Below, in pieces: positions 44,382 to 55,087 of a stretch of DNA of 64,000 nt (position 1 is the first letter of the stretch; the number at the start of each line of letters is the position of its first letter). Made by a program: the position numbers and the translations under genes. Origin of the DNA: Methanomicrobiaceae archaeon (GTDB lineage Archaea > Halobacteriota > Methanomicrobia > Methanomicrobiales > Methanomicrobiaceae); the NCBI GenBank assembly GCA_016928355.1, contig JAFGKW010000028.1, forward strand, positions 55,905 to 119,904, in the 5' to 3' direction. The notes beneath the pieces were generated by a model. It saw only the letters and a program-made list of their open reading frames with translations, had not been told where the DNA came from and ran no database searches.

Positions 44382-44479
44382 GAACCGTCATTTCTCTCCA
44401 CGACATAAATTTCTTGCGCTGGTAACGGTTTTCTTCCGACCTGAAAAAAGATGTATACCTGCCGTGTAAATATCTTAAT

Positions 44480-44911
44480 ATGAAAAAAGCTGATAAGGCA
44501 GAAGAGTTGTTTAAAAGCGGCCTGAACTGTGCCCAGTCAGTAATCCTTGCATTTGCCGGGGACCTTGGAGTTGATGCTGAAACTTCCAAGAGGATAGCAA
44601 GAGGATTCGGGAGCGGAATGGCGACGGGCGACACCTGCGGGGCGGTTTCCGGCGGGATAATGGCGATAAGTCTCTTTGTTATAGACGAAGGTGATGCAGG
44701 AGCTGCGAAGAAAAAGACCTATGAGTTAGCAAGAGAATTCAAGAAGCGGTTTTCAGAAGAGGCAGGATCACTCATGTGCAGGAATATTCTCGGCTATGAT
44801 GTAAACGACCCTGAGTCGATGAAGAGTATCCCTGCTGATAAACTTCCAAGAGTCGTATGCGGCCGGTATGTAAACATCGCTGCCGGGATTCTAGAGGATA
44901 TGCTGATGTAA
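44480..44911 (+). CDS. C_GCAxxG_C_C family redox-type protein
   Basis: A 143-residue protein of the split-Cys family C_GCAxxG_C_C. The cysteines fall in GLNCAQSVILAF, GDTCGAVSGGIMAIS, SLMCRNILG and RVVCGRYV; the fully typical GCAxxG is here T-C-G-A-V-S-G. The core is helical, with a hydrophobic middle that resembles a buried helix rather than a membrane span. Members are thought to take part in redox or metal handling, without proof. ATATCTTAAT lies just upstream; no strong ribosome site is seen. Repeat copy D follows it. Confidence 0.85.
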   Translation: MKKADKAEELFKSGLNCAQSVILAFAGDLGVDAETSKRIARGFGSGMATGDTCGAVSGGIMAISLFVIDEGDAGAAKKKTYELAREFKKRFSEEAGSLMCRNILGYDVNDPESMKSIPADKLPRVVCGRYVNIAAGILEDMLM

Positions 44912-44952
44912 TTTTAATTATCCTTTGAAAATCTGTATATGTGGACAGGATA

Positions 44953-45253
44953 CAGGGAGGGGGAAGTTTCCCCCTCCCTGTATCTCTCCCCCTCGTGGAG
45001 ATAGTCGCAATCGGGGATGGGCGAGCATCCCCTCTTGCTCACCGGGTTATATTTCTTCATTCGGTCTCTTGGCTGAGGCAACCGAAGGGCTGTCGCCCTT
45101 TCGAAACCAATGGCGACCTCCGGTCTTCTATTCATTTCATGGAATCTCGGATTTTGGAATTAATTGGTTTTAGCGTCCAGGCCGGCTATCGTGATTGAGC
45201 AAGTTTCGTAGAAACTTGCGATAGGGCTGCCCCGAAGGGGCTTATGCCCTTTA
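44953..45253 (+). repeat. dispersed structured intergenic repeat, copy D (longest)
   Basis: It has the outer GGGAGGGGGAAGTTTCCCCCTCCC stem, the ATAGTCGCA block, the hairpin GGGGATG/CATCCCC (45013-45032) and the terminal GCCCC-GAA-GGGGC hairpin (45229-45241). A further AGGGC/GCCCT pair encloses the last hairpin, and TTATGCCCTTT follows. In the middle it has extra stems, including GCAAGTTT-CGTAG-AAACTTGC and a GGCGACCTCCGGTC block shared with the stretch near 7000. It lies between convergent genes. Confidence 0.8.
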
Positions 45254-45262
45254 CAAAAAATA

Positions 45263-46906
45263 TTATTTGAGGACAGCGCCTCTGTCAGCCTGTCCTACTG
45301 TTTTTGCGTAGCGTGCGAGAACGCCTTTTAACTCCCTATTTGGGGGAGTGTAGGCCTGCTGTCTCTTTTCGATTTCTTCAAGGCTTACAGCAAGATCGAG
45401 CCTTCGTTCGTGGAGATCTATCTTGATAGTATCGCCATCTTCTACAAGTCCGATCGGCCCGCCAGCCATTGCCTCGGGGGAAACATGTCCTATACATGGC
45501 CCCCTTGTGCCACCGGAAAATCTTCCGTCAGTGATGAGTGCGACCTTTGTGTACCCGATCCCCATAAGTGCTGATGTCGGGGAGAGCATTTCCGGCATTC
45601 CCGGCCCGCCGATTGGACCCTCGTTGCGGATAACAAGGACATCGCCTTCTTTGATATTTTGGCCGAGAATTGCATCCATTGCCTCCTTCTCGTTCTCAAA
45701 GACCCTTGCAGGCCCGGTGTGCACCCACATATCGTCATTTACTGCCGAACATTTTATCACAGAGCCATCGGGGGCGAGAGTGCCCTTTAATATTCTAAGC
45801 CCTCCAGCTTCGTGAACAGGCGATTCAGTCGTTCTGATCACATCTCCATTGATATAACCGACAGCTCCCGCGATCTCGCCGACTGTCTTTCCGGAAACTG
45901 TCATCGTATTGGAGAGAAGCGGGAGGAGCCTTGCAAATACCGCCGGAATTCCGCCTGCACGGTGGAGCGCCTGCATGGAGTGTGGCCCGCCGGGCTGCAT
46001 TGAGCATATATGGGGCACCTGCTCGCCGATTGCGGAGAATTCATCCAGGCTGAACGGGATATCAGCCTCCTCTGCAATCGCCATTAGATGAAGTACGGTA
46101 TTCGTCGATCCGCCGAGCGCCATATCGACCCGGATTGCATTCCTCATACTGTCGGGGGTGACTATATCGCGTGGGCGGATGTTTTTCCTTACGAGCTCCA
46201 TCACCCTTTCGCCTGTTTCGTACGCAAGCCTCATCTTTTCTGCATCAACCGCAGGTACGGCCGCACACCCGGGAAGCGACATTCCCATAGCCTCGGTCAT
46301 GCAGGCCATCGTGTTCGCCGTATAAAGCCCCTGGCAGCTGCCGCAGCCCGGCATTGCCGCCTTCTCAAGCTCTGTCAACTCCTCATCGCCCATCTTCCCG
46401 GCAGCGACCTTCCCTACACCCTCAAAAACGTCGGTGAGCGAGATATCGCACCCATGCAAGTGACCGGGGAGCATATTCCCGCCGGTAATGACGATTGCGG
46501 GGATATTGCATCTCACCGCGGCCATGAGCATTCCGGGTACGATCTTGTCGCAGGTGCATATGCAGACCAGGCCGTCGAACCTGTGGGCCTGTATCATCAG
46601 TTCGACCGCATCGGCCACATTCTCCCTCGATGGCAGAGAGTATGTCATTCCCTCGTGTCCCATCGCGATCCCGTCGCAGATTCCTATTGTGTTAAACTCA
46701 AAGGCCGTTCCGCCGCCTGCCGCAACACCCTCGCGGACACGCTCGCCGACCCTCCTAAGATGGAGATGCCCGGGAACGATTGAGTTCCATGAGTTTGCGA
46801 TGCCGATGAAGGGCTTGTCCATCTCTCCGTCGGAGATCCCAAGCGCCCGTATCAGGGACCTGTTGGCTGCCCTTGCATAACCCGATTTTGCTTCCTCGCT
46901 TCGCAT
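45263..46906 (-). CDS. ilvD: dihydroxy-acid dehydratase
   Basis: A 547-residue iron-sulfur enzyme that dehydrates dihydroxy acids to 2-oxo acids, the third common step in branched-chain amino-acid synthesis. Cluster ligands lie in [16 protein letters not shown] and [16 protein letters not shown], and [15 protein letters not shown] and [17 protein letters not shown] are hallmark stretches. I start at the ATG at 46906 ([17 protein letters not shown]), as homologues do; the open frame reaches 32 codons farther without support. The gene is about 7 kb from the other ilv genes and ends 10 bases from repeat copy D. Confidence 0.97.
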   Translation of the reverse strand: MRSEEAKSGYARAANRSLIRALGISDGEMDKPFIGIANSWNSIVPGHLHLRRVGERVREGVAAGGGTAFEFNTIGICDGIAMGHEGMTYSLPSRENVADAVELMIQAHRFDGLVCICTCDKIVPGMLMAAVRCNIPAIVITGGNMLPGHLHGCDISLTDVFEGVGKVAAGKMGDEELTELEKAAMPGCGSCQGLYTANTMACMTEAMGMSLPGCAAVPAVDAEKMRLAYETGERVMELVRKNIRPRDIVTPDSMRNAIRVDMALGGSTNTVLHLMAIAEEADIPFSLDEFSAIGEQVPHICSMQPGGPHSMQALHRAGGIPAVFARLLPLLSNTMTVSGKTVGEIAGAVGYINGDVIRTTESPVHEAGGLRILKGTLAPDGSVIKCSAVNDDMWVHTGPARVFENEKEAMDAILGQNIKEGDVLVIRNEGPIGGPGMPEMLSPTSALMGIGYTKVALITDGRFSGGTRGPCIGHVSPEAMAGGPIGLVEDGDTIKIDLHERRLDLAVSLEEIEKRQQAYTPPNRELKGVLARYAKTVGQADRGAVLK

Positions 46907-47043
46907 TGTAATCGTTAAATGATATGGATGGAGAGATGAAATAAATTCGCGCAGGAGCGTGAAAAATGGCGATCTGGTGCACCTGTTATATCTGCAATAC
47001 AATCTGATAGCTATAAGAATAATCGGGTTTTACCTGAATTATT

Positions 47044-47553
47044 ATGTGTACTGAAGAGGAGATTCGATGTTATATAGATCGTATAAAAAACGGAAATCTC
47101 CAGGAAAGACGAGGGGCTGTCGAATCTCTCGGGGGATGCGGTGAGCCTGCCGCAGTTCTTCTATGTGAATTTTTGGATGCAGCCGGCGACAACGATTCGA
47201 TGTGGTATGCCGCATCAGCACTTGCAAAGATCGGAGGCGCTGCTGTTGGTCCTTTGGTAGAGATCCTGAGAGACAGCCCCTCAGCTGATGTAAAGAAGTA
47301 TGCGGCCGCAGCACTCGGGACTATCGGAGAGCCATCGATTGATGCTTTGATAGAACTGCTCTCTGGTGACGATAAAGTAGTCAGGGGATATGCCTCAAAC
47401 GCCCTCATCCGTGTTGGCGAACCCGCTGTTCAGCCGATAAAGGATCTAATAGATAATTCAGAAGGGATTGTTGAGAGATGTGCTGTTTTAACCCTTCATA
47501 AGATGGGATCTGCAGAACCCGATGCAGTGGAAAAAGTTTTAAGAAAAAATTAG
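47044..47553 (+). CDS. HEAT-repeat protein
   Basis: A 169-residue alpha-solenoid with about five HEAT/PBS-lyase-like repeats. Each has the pattern A-A-x-A-L-G-x-I-G-x-P-A (AASALAKIGGAAVGPLVEIL, AAAALGTIGEPSIDALIELL, ASNALIRVGEPAVQPIKDLI). These repeats mediate protein or cofactor-protein contacts. It stands alone; its ATG lies 137 bases from the divergent ilvD start. A function cannot be assigned. Confidence 0.88.
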   Translation: MCTEEEIRCYIDRIKNGNLQERRGAVESLGGCGEPAAVLLCEFLDAAGDNDSMWYAASALAKIGGAAVGPLVEILRDSPSADVKKYAAAALGTIGEPSIDALIELLSGDDKVVRGYASNALIRVGEPAVQPIKDLIDNSEGIVERCAVLTLHKMGSAEPDAVEKVLRKN

Positions 47554-47577
47554 GGCCCCCTGATTTTTTTATATTTT

Positions 47578-48297
47578 TTATTTCAGGTTTTTTGAGGACT
47601 CGTAGTGTTTCAGTTCTGACTCAATTTTAAGTCCCTTTACGTACTTCATGAGCTCTTCGTGGTCTCTTTCGTGATACATGTGTGCCGAGACTGAGGTGTG
47701 AGAATACCATCCCACTTTGGCCCCAAGCCGGTCTGCGATCATCTTCTGGAGATGTACAAGGGCATACATGTTCGCCCCGAGTGCGGATAGCATGTCGTTC
47801 GACCTGAACTCGACATGCATATTCAGCAAACCGTCGCGGACGAAGCACTGTATTCTCTGGAGGCAGGGGGGATTGTCGGACTGCGCATCTTTAACCGGGA
47901 ACCAGGTGATGGCCTCTGCACGGCGGGAGTTAGGTTCTGTTTTGAGCTTTTCGACAATATATCCAACCTGGTCGATTCCTTTCCCGTCACCATCGCCGCG
48001 GATTTCAGAATCTCCTACAGGATAGTCGAAGAGCCTGTCATGGTAGGTATATACGAATTCGTTCTGTGTCCCGTTTAAGAGGTCGTTTACATACTGCCTC
48101 ATCGCCCCTTCGCCGAACATATTGAAGGGACTTATCATGTAGTCCTCAAACGGGTTTTTCACGTGAATATTCAGGGGTTCGGGAAGTTCTATTGTCTTTT
48201 CTCCATCTTCAGTGACCAGATATCTCCCGTGCTTAAGAATGGTCTTAATCACCTCTTCATGTGCCTTGCCCAGTGAAAATGCACGTACATTGAACAT
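47578..48297 (-). CDS. thyA: archaeal thymidylate synthase
   Basis: A 239-residue enzyme of the archaeal ThyA-like family, which makes dTMP from dUMP. The dUMP-binding region is recognisable in RRAEAITWFPVKDAQSDNPP, where a Cys follows in the NPPCLQRIQ nucleophile position. VEFRSNDMLSALGANMYAL corresponds to the R-S-x-D block of classical enzymes. It is shorter than bacterial ThyA (about 264), as usual for methanogens, which use methanopterin-type one-carbon donors. It is divergent from polD, with 120 bases between. Confidence 0.9.
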   Translation of the reverse strand: MFNVRAFSLGKAHEEVIKTILKHGRYLVTEDGEKTIELPEPLNIHVKNPFEDYMISPFNMFGEGAMRQYVNDLLNGTQNEFVYTYHDRLFDYPVGDSEIRGDGDGKGIDQVGYIVEKLKTEPNSRRAEAITWFPVKDAQSDNPPCLQRIQCFVRDGLLNMHVEFRSNDMLSALGANMYALVHLQKMIADRLGAKVGWYSHTSVSAHMYHERDHEELMKYVKGLKIESELKHYESSKNLK

Positions 48298-48417
48298 ATA
48301 AACCCACTCCCTTTGATTAAAAGATATATTTGGTCGATCCTATTTCACATTGTCTGATTGAATCGCAATTGCATAATTAACAAATGGATTATACGGATGT
48401 CGATCGAATACTAGAAC

Positions 48418-51400
48418 ATGCAGGCTTCGCCGGAGATGGATGCCTATTTCAAATCCCTTCAGGAACAGCTGAAAACTGCAATTGAGGTTGCAGGACGGGC
48501 GCGTCTAAAGGGCATCGATCCGAAGACCGAAGTAGAGATCCCGATTGCAAACGACCTTGCTGACAGGGTGGAGGCGCTGCTCGATATTAAGGGAGTCGCC
48601 GCAAGGCTTCGCGAACTCGGCGAGACTATGTCCCGCGAGGAGGTCGCCTTAAAGATTGGCGACGATTTCATTGCAAAAAAGTTCGGTGAGGAGACGATCG
48701 AGGAGGTTCTTGACCACGCGATCAGGACCTCGATGGCGCTTCTGACCGAAGGAGTTGTCGCGGCCCCGACTGAGGGTCTGGGCAAGATCAGCATCGGCAA
48801 AAACGACGACGGGACTGAATACTTAAAGATCTATTATGCCGGCCCGATCAGGAGTGCCGGAGGAACCGCCCAGGCTCTCTCCGTTCTTGTGGGGGATTAT
48901 GTTCGTAAAGGCCTTGGTATGTCGGCCTTTGTCCCGAGGGACGAGGAGGTCGAGAGGTATGTGGAGGAGATAAAAAAATACAACAATATCGTGAGTCTCC
49001 AGTACCTACCTCCTGATGACGATCTCCGGTATATTGTACGTAACTGCCCTGTATGCATTGAGGGCGAGCCGACCGAGAGGGTCGAGGTATCAGGTTACAG
49101 GAACCTTGAGCGCATCGAGACGAATACAGTTAGAGGAGGTATGGCTCTTGTCGTTGCCGAGGGAATGGGGCTCAAGGCACCGAAGATCCAGAAGGTTGTC
49201 CGCAAGGTTAAGATGGAAGGATGGGAGTGGCTTGACAAGCTCGTATCCGGCGGAGCGTCGTCATCCCCGGGAGATGAGGATGAGAAGGAGGGATTCTGCC
49301 TCAAGCCCAAGGACAAGTACATAAAGGATCTTATTGGCGGAAGGCCCGTATTTTCCTATCCGATGAAAGCGGGGGGATTCAGGCTAAGGTACGGCCGTTC
49401 GAGAAATACAGGATTTGCGGCTGCCGGTTTCAACCCTTCAACTCTTCACATACTTGGCGACTTCCTCGCTGTCGGGACGCAGATGAAGGTAGAGCGGCCC
49501 GGAAAGGCTGCTGGTGTTGTTCCGGTCGATACAATCGAAGGGCCGACCGTCAGACTCATGAATGGAGATGTTCTAAGAATCGACACGATAGAGGAAGCGC
49601 TGAAGTACGGCCCGCAGGTAGAAAAGATCCTTGATGTCGGTGAGATGATGGTCTCATTCGGTGAATTCCTTGAGAACAACCACAACCTTGTGCCACCATC
49701 TTACTGTCACGAATGGTGGATGCTCGAAGGGGGTAAGAGGCGCCCGGAAAACGAGGTTGAGGCTGTTGAGATGGCAGTCTCGGGGGCGTATCTTCATCCT
49801 GATTATACGTATATATGGGACGACCTCACCTGTGCCGATGTGCTGGAGATTGCTGATGCTGTTTTCACCGTAGGTGAGGTCAGGGACGGAGCCCTGTATC
49901 TTCCCGGGGATTTCCCCTTAAAAGAGAATCTTGAGATTCTCCTTCTTCCCCATAAGGTGAGGGACGGTATGATTATTGTCGAATCTCCTGTAGTATTTCT
50001 TGCATGTCTCGGTCTGACTCTGGGGCTTGAGAAGAGGCAGAGCTGTTCCAGTCTTCCTGAATGTGCAAACGGCCTGGAGGCCGCTTCATATCTTTCAGGC
50101 CTGAGGATGCGTTCTAAGGCCGGGACAAGGATCGGGGGAAGAATGGGCCGGCCTGGAAAGTCCAAGGCACGCCTGATGAAACCTCCGCCACACGGCCTCT
50201 TTCCCGTAGGCGATGAGGGAGGCTCAAGGCGGTCTTTCCAGGAGGCTTCGAAGTCAAAGGAGAACCGGAGGGGGGGGACAATCAATGCCGAGATGGGGCT
50301 TCGACGGTGTCCTTCCTGTAAAAAGATTACTTTCAGGAATATTTGTGAATGCGGGGTACATACAGAATCCGAGTTCGTATGCCCGAAGTGCGGCAGGAAT
50401 GTCGTCGAAGGGAAATGCCCAGTCTGTGGTATGGAGGGAGTCTGCAGCCAGCACGTACAGATCGATGTAAAGGAGGAGTATGAGGCAGCCCTCAGGCATC
50501 TTGGTATGATCAGGGACATGGAGCCCAAACTGGTCAAGGGAGTAAAGGGCATGATGTCAAAAGAGAGATGTGCTGAACCGCTGGAGAAGGCCGTTCTCCG
50601 GGCGATAAACGATCTTTATGTCTTCAAGGACGGGACGATGCGCTATGATATGATCGATCTCCCGCTTACACATTTCAGGCCGGATGAGATTGGGATCCCG
50701 GTTGAGAGGCTTATTGGGCTGGGATATGAAAAGGATGTATATGGAAATCCACTGGTATACGATGATCAGATCCTCGAGCTGAAGTGCCAGGATATCCTCG
50801 TATCGAATGACTGTGGCGAATGGCTTCTGAGGGTTGCAAACTTCATCGACGAGACGCTTGTCAGGCTCTATGATCTTCCACCCTATTATAATGCAAAGAA
50901 AAAGGAGGACATTGTGGGAAGTCTGCTGATGGGCCTTGCCCCGCATACCAGTGCCGGGGTCCTCGTGAGACTTCTCGGTTTTTCAAAGGCTCATGTGGGG
51001 TATGGTCATCCTTATTTCCATGCTGCAAAGAGGAGGAACTGCTTCCAGGGTGAGACGGAGATAACTGTATTTGATAACGAGAAGTGGGAGACGCTTCCGA
51101 TACGAAAATTCGTCCTCGAAAACTTCAATATCTCTGATACGAACCTTGACCTTGTCGGGACATATTACTCCGAACCGGTAAAGACCTTCTGGGTCCATTC
51201 CCTTGATGTCTCTGGAGCTGTCCGGATGAAGTGTGTGACATCTGTTTCAGTTCACAAATCGCCCAACACTCTCATCCGCTTCGAGACCTCAAGGGGGAGA
51301 TCGGTTACTGTAACCCCGGAGCATACGATGCTCGTCTGCGATCTCTCTTACCAGCGGAGGATTAAGGCCCTTGAACTGGAGGTGGGTGATTTTGTCCCAG

Positions 51401-52284
51401 TCTTCGAGGGGACGGCGATGATCACCGACAGGATAGTCAAACGAGAGATCATCGAATCGGCAGAGGATTATGTATTCTGCCTGACCGTCGACCAGGATCA
51501 TAATCTTCCTGCAAACGGTATATTCACCGGCCAGTGTGATGGCGATGAGGATTGTGTAATGCTTCTTCTTGATGGCCTTATCAACTTCTCGAAATGCTTC
51601 CTTCCGGAGACCAGGGGAGGTTCGATGGATGCACCTCTTGTTCTGACAAGCAGGATAGATCCTTCTGAGGTCGATGGCGAGTGCCACAATGTGGATGCGT
51701 GTTCCTCCTATCCTCTGGAACTTTATCTTGAGGCATTGAAATTTACGCACCCAAAAGATATTTACAAGATGATAGATCACGTTGCCCTCCGTCTCGGGAC
51801 ACCCGGCCAGTATGAGGGTATAATGTTCACCCATGACACCTCGGATATCTCAGCCGGGCCGCTTGTATCCTCCTACAATACACTCCATTCGATGACCGAC
51901 AAGCTGGAGGCAGAGCTCGAACTGGGCAGGATCATCCGTGCGGTCGATGAGAGCGATGTCGCCGAGAGGGTGCTCAATACCCATTTCATACGTGATATAA
52001 TGGGTAATCTCAATTCATTTTCAAAACAGTCGATGCGTTGTACTAAGTGCAACTCAAAGTACAGACGAATGCCGTTATCAGGCAAATGCCGGTGCGGAAA
52101 CAAGGTGATCCCGACCGTCCACGAGGGATCGGTCAAGAAGTACCTTGAGATGTCGCAGAAGATGTGCGATGAATACAATGTATCCGATTACACGAGGCAG
52201 AGGGTTGAGGTGCTTTCGATGGCGGTTCTCTCCACATTCGGTGAACCGCCTGAAAAACAACTTGGTCTGGCAGATTTTATGTAA
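48418..52284 (+). CDS. polC: DNA polymerase D large subunit (DP2) with mini-intein
   Basis: A 1288-residue precursor of the catalytic subunit of replicative polymerase D, an archaeal family. Removing the intein (875-1039) leaves 1123 residues, a normal length. Recognisable parts are [20 protein letters not shown] near the N-terminus and a zinc module near residues 630-675 ([16 protein letters not shown], then [16 protein letters not shown]). The catalytic Asp stretch CDGDED starts immediately after the intein, and a C-terminal zinc module lies near 1206 ([14 protein letters not shown]). It works with the small exonuclease subunit DP1, which is not in this window. The gene is monocistronic here. 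Confidence 0.96.
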   Translation: MQASPEMDAYFKSLQEQLKTAIEVAGRARLKGIDPKTEVEIPIANDLADRVEALLDIKGVAARLRELGETMSREEVALKIGDDFIAKKFGEETIEEVLDHAIRTSMALLTEGVVAAPTEGLGKISIGKNDDGTEYLKIYYAGPIRSAGGTAQALSVLVGDYVRKGLGMSAFVPRDEEVERYVEEIKKYNNIVSLQYLPPDDDLRYIVRNCPVCIEGEPTERVEVSGYRNLERIETNTVRGGMALVVAEGMGLKAPKIQKVVRKVKMEGWEWLDKLVSGGASSSPGDEDEKEGFCLKPKDKYIKDLIGGRPVFSYPMKAGGFRLRYGRSRNTGFAAAGFNPSTLHILGDFLAVGTQMKVERPGKAAGVVPVDTIEGPTVRLMNGDVLRIDTIEEALKYGPQVEKILDVGEMMVSFGEFLENNHNLVPPSYCHEWWMLEGGKRRPENEVEAVEMAVSGAYLHPDYTYIWDDLTCADVLEIADAVFTVGEVRDGALYLPGDFPLKENLEILLLPHKVRDGMIIVESPVVFLACLGLTLGLEKRQSCSSLPECANGLEAASYLSGLRMRSKAGTRIGGRMGRPGKSKARLMKPPPHGLFPVGDEGGSRRSFQEASKSKENRRGGTINAEMGLRRCPSCKKITFRNICECGVHTESEFVCPKCGRNVVEGKCPVCGMEGVCSQHVQIDVKEEYEAALRHLGMIRDMEPKLVKGVKGMMSKERCAEPLEKAVLRAINDLYVFKDGTMRYDMIDLPLTHFRPDEIGIPVERLIGLGYEKDVYGNPLVYDDQILELKCQDILVSNDCGEWLLRVANFIDETLVRLYDLPPYYNAKKKEDIVGSLLMGLAPHTSAGVLVRLLGFSKAHVGYGHPYFHAAKRRNCFQGETEITVFDNEKWETLPIRKFVLENFNISDTNLDLVGTYYSEPVKTFWVHSLDVSGAVRMKCVTSVSVHKSPNTLIRFETSRGRSVTVTPEHTMLVCDLSYQRRIKALELEVGDFVPVFEGTAMITDRIVKREIIESAEDYVFCLTVDQDHNLPANGIFTGQCDGDEDCVMLLLDGLINFSKCFLPETRGGSMDAPLVLTSRIDPSEVDGECHNVDACSSYPLELYLEALKFTHPKDIYKMIDHVALRLGTPGQYEGIMFTHDTSDISAGPLVSSYNTLHSMTDKLEAELELGRIIRAVDESDVAERVLNTHFIRDIMGNLNSFSKQSMRCTKCNSKYRRMPLSGKCRCGNKVIPTVHEGSVKKYLEMSQKMCDEYNVSDYTRQRVEVLSMAVLSTFGEPPEKQLGLADFM
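51040..51534 (+). other. mini-intein in the PolD large subunit, ending in Gln
   Basis: A 165-residue insertion between RRN and CDGDED. It starts with Cys ([10 protein letters not shown], block A) and has block B with VTPEHTMLV (T-x-x-H). Block F is [18 protein letters not shown], and the end is IFTGQ before the extein Cys. There is no homing-endonuclease domain. The last residue is Gln, not Asn, and the one before it is Gly, not His. A Gln end is known for the Pyrococcus PolII intein at the same site. Confidence 0.93.
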
Positions 52285-52320
52285 TGTCCGTCATTGTAAT
52301 TCTGGTGTTATCCGGATGGT

Positions 52321-52518
52321 TTATGATGTTCTGGTAATTTTAATTATTGCAGGGGTTTCTTTATTTTCCCGTCTCGTGCTGGTCTTTTCGGTCCATTTCT
52401 TGTTGACTAACTTCCACTGTACCTTTTCTCCCGTAAGCGGGCAGAAGAGAACGGTTTTGTCATCAAGCATGTTGAGTGTGCATGGGCTTACGCACATCTC
52501 GCATCTAAGTATCTTCAT
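52321..52518 (-). CDS. small Cys-containing protein
   Basis: A 65-residue basic protein starting MKILRCEMCVSPCTLNMLDD, with a C-x2-C-x3-C cluster and a later Cys (VLFCPLTGEKV), a possible zinc or iron-sulfur site. Its tail is rich in Lys, Thr and Arg and probably disordered. A GGAAGATGGG stretch directly before the ATG could act as ribosome site. I know no family. It faces polC tail to tail with 36 bases between. The Cys pattern and codon use make it a better candidate than a chance frame. Confidence 0.55.
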   Translation of the reverse strand: MKILRCEMCVSPCTLNMLDDKTVLFCPLTGEKVQWKLVNKKWTEKTSTRRENKETPAIIKITRTS

Positions 52519-52684
52519 CCCATCTTCCTGCCGGAGACCGGCAGATGATAATCTGCAAGCGGTTTATTATACCTTATCTTAATAGATTCTATAATCCCTA
52601 TTTTAGTATATAGGCTCTATATGTTGGGCAATAGTGCGGTTCAGATGGTCGGGTTTATTAGGTATTCATGCAATAATCATTTTT

Positions 52685-53323
52685 ATGACCGGGGCTGAGG
52701 ATTACGACGAAATTGCCCGGAAATGCGTCCCATATTATGGTGCATTCTACGGGACGGTTCTTGATTTCGTCACCAAAGATGATAAAAAGATTCTCGAGCT
52801 TGCATGCGGCACAGGAATGTTGACGGAGATGATTGTTGCGAAATGCCCTGGTGCACAGGTATCCTGCATCGATTCGGATGCCTGGATGATAAAAAAAGCA
52901 TCGGCAAATCCGGCGCTCTCCGGGGTGGAGTTCAATGAAGGGGATATGAGGAACTGCTCCGGTAATGGCTATGATGCGGTTGTGATCACGCAGGCGATAT
53001 TTTTCATCAGCGATCCGGACAGAAGGAAACTTATCTCAAATATATACGGGATGCTGAATGAGGGCGGGCGGTTCATCTCAGGGGATATGTTCGCCCCTGA
53101 AACGGAGTTTGAAAAAAAGATCTACAAAAAGAACTGGATCGACCTGATGCTTTCAAACGGGCTATCGCTTCCCGAAGCGGAGAACATGATCGCACCTATC
53201 GATGATTTCTGCGGCATTAATACGATTCGTTCTTTTTCAAAGGAGCTTCAAAATGCAGGCTTTTCCCCCGTCATCTCACCTTACAGGTGGGGGTATTACG
53301 GTGTCGTCGCAGGGTATAGGTGA
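52685..53323 (+). CDS. SAM-dependent methyltransferase
   Basis: A 212-residue class I methyltransferase. Motif I is ILELACGTGMLTEMI, the following acidic motif VSCIDSDAWMIKKA, and FNEGDMRN and YDAVVITQAIFF are motifs II-III. The C-terminal part is divergent, so the substrate (small molecule or protein) is unknown. I start at the ATG at 52685 because the earlier part of the frame is unlike the family. No ribosome site is obvious, so a leaderless transcript is possible. The gene is alone, ahead of tRNA-Leu. Confidence 0.87.
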   Translation: MTGAEDYDEIARKCVPYYGAFYGTVLDFVTKDDKKILELACGTGMLTEMIVAKCPGAQVSCIDSDAWMIKKASANPALSGVEFNEGDMRNCSGNGYDAVVITQAIFFISDPDRRKLISNIYGMLNEGGRFISGDMFAPETEFEKKIYKKNWIDLMLSNGLSLPEAENMIAPIDDFCGINTIRSFSKELQNAGFSPVISPYRWGYYGVVAGYR

Positions 53324-53470
53324 ACCTCCGTATTTATGAATCATTTAAATCGGTGGAAAGACAAATATTTAGTTGAATTTTGGCGAGGGTGTCAGTTGCG
53401 GCGGACTCAAGAGCTGATAAGGATTATGGCATGAGACCCCAAAAAGAATAGAAACCTTCGCAGAAAAAGG

Positions 53471-53553
53471 GCGAGTATTACCGAGCGGCCAAAGGTGATC
53501 GACTCAAGATCGATTCTCATAGGAGTTCGCAGGTTCGAATCCTGCTACTCGCA
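53471..53553 (+). tRNA. tRNA-Leu (CAA)
   Basis: Cloverleaf with acceptor GCGAGTA/TACTCGC and discriminator A. The anticodon stem ATCGA/TCGAT closes the loop CTCAAGA, with anticodon CAA. The variable arm is long (TCTCATAGGAGT) and the T-loop is TTCGAAT. CCA is not encoded. Confidence 0.95.
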
Positions 53554-53650
53554 TCATTATTTTTTAAATTATGATATTATATTTTGTTGGATTATCAACA
53601 ATTGCTGGATGTGAGAAAAGGATCAAATAGATCGAACAACCGATATATAT

Positions 53651-55087
53651 TTAAGAAAAGCCCTTGTCAAGCGTCATCTGGCTTTCCATATTAAGACCGG
53701 TGACATAGACCGAACTTCCTTCACGCTGGTATCTGTCAATCACTCTGTCTATTGCCTCAACGGCCGATTGGTCCCATATATGCGAATTTTTAAAATCAAT
53801 CTCAATTCTTTTTGGATCGTTTTTGTAATCGAAAAGATCAATAAATGCCGACATCGTTCCAAAGAAGAGCTGACCCTTTACAGTATAGACTTTAACTCCG
53901 TCATCCCTGACAATGCCTGAAACAGAAATGACAGACATCCTGTAAACAAGAACCAGGGCCGCAACAATAACACCTGCAATTACACCCCTGGCAAGATCAT
54001 GGGTATAGACAACGATTGCGATTGTCAGAATCATGACAAAGGCATCACTCTTTGGAATTTTAGAGAGATTTTTCAAAGACTGCCATTCAAAAGTTCCAAT
54101 GGCGACCATTATCATCACACCAACCAGTGCAGCCATCGGGATCTGTGCAACAAGATCGCCTAAGACGATTATTAGAAACATCAGAAACATTCCGGCGACC
54201 ATCGAAGAAAGCCGGCCTCTTCCTCCTGAAGTTACATTGATAACAGACTGTCCAATCATTGCACAGCCGGCCATACCGCCGAAGAAGCCGGTGATGAAAT
54301 TAGCAATCCCCTGCCCTTTAACTTCCCGCTCCTTACTGCTCTTTGTCTCTGTCATTTCATCAATTATTGATGCAGTAAGAAGTGACTCCAGAATTCCGAC
54401 AATGACCAGTGTAATAGAATACGGGAGGATTATCAGCAGCGTTTCAATGTTTAGCGGAACAACCGGGAGGTGAAATACAGGAAGGGATTTTGTAATTGTT
54501 CCAAGATCTCCGACATTCATGATATTCAGGCCGGCTGCGATTGCAATCGTCGTCATTACAGCTATTGCGACAAGTGCTGCAGGGATTGCCTTTGTGTATC
54601 TTGGCAGAAACCAGATTATCCCGATTGTTGCCGCCACCATAATATACACTGCTATCGGAGCATCAATTAAAAACGGAAGCTGTGTCAGGAAGATAAGGAT
54701 TGCAAGGGAATTTACAAAACCAAGAACCACCGAATACGGGATAAACGATATTAAACGGTCGATTTTCAAATAACCAAGAGCTAACTGCATTAAACCTGTC
54801 AGAACTGTTGCCGCAAAAAGATATTCCACTCCGAAATCACGGACCAGAACGACCATCACAAGGGCCATCGAACCTGTTGCAGCCGATATCATCCCCGGTC
54901 TTCCCCCGGCTATCGATATTATTACTGCAATGCAAAAAGAGGCATAAAGGCCGACCATCGGATCAACGCCGACGATGATTGAAAACGCGATTGCTTCGGG
55001 GATAAGTGCTAATGCAACCGTAATTCCGGCAAGCGTATCGCCTTTTATATTTGAGAACCACTCCTCTCTAATCTTCTGCGCGTCCAT
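53651..55087 (-). CDS. SulP-family anion transporter with STAS domain
   Basis: A 478-residue membrane protein with about ten to twelve helices and a cytoplasmic STAS domain (about residues 390-478, FDYKNDPKRIEIDFKNSHIWD). The membrane part has GLYASFCIAVIISIAGGRPG and the SulP stretch NFITGFFGGMAGCAMIGQS. SulP proteins take up sulfate, bicarbonate or other anions. The STAS domain is short and lacks an obvious phosphorylatable Ser in the usual D-S-S-G place (it reads W-D-Q-S-A-V). No partner gene adjoins it. The start at 55087 suits the family. Confidence 0.93.
   Translation of the reverse strand: MDAQKIREEWFSNIKGDTLAGITVALALIPEAIAFSIIVGVDPMVGLYASFCIAVIISIAGGRPGMISAATGSMALVMVVLVRDFGVEYLFAATVLTGLMQLALGYLKIDRLISFIPYSVVLGFVNSLAILIFLTQLPFLIDAPIAVYIMVAATIGIIWFLPRYTKAIPAALVAIAVMTTIAIAAGLNIMNVGDLGTITKSLPVFHLPVVPLNIETLLIILPYSITLVIVGILESLLTASIIDEMTETKSSKEREVKGQGIANFITGFFGGMAGCAMIGQSVINVTSGGRGRLSSMVAGMFLMFLIIVLGDLVAQIPMAALVGVMIMVAIGTFEWQSLKNLSKIPKSDAFVMILTIAIVVYTHDLARGVIAGVIVAALVLVYRMSVISVSGIVRDDGVKVYTVKGQLFFGTMSAFIDLFDYKNDPKRIEIDFKNSHIWDQSAVEAIDRVIDRYQREGSSVYVTGLNMESQMTLDKGFS

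Noticed and set aside
48418..52284. Insertion in polC read as a frameshift or foreign gene
   Set aside because: The insert keeps the frame, begins with Cys and has intein blocks A, B, F and G, so it is an intein rather than a disruption.
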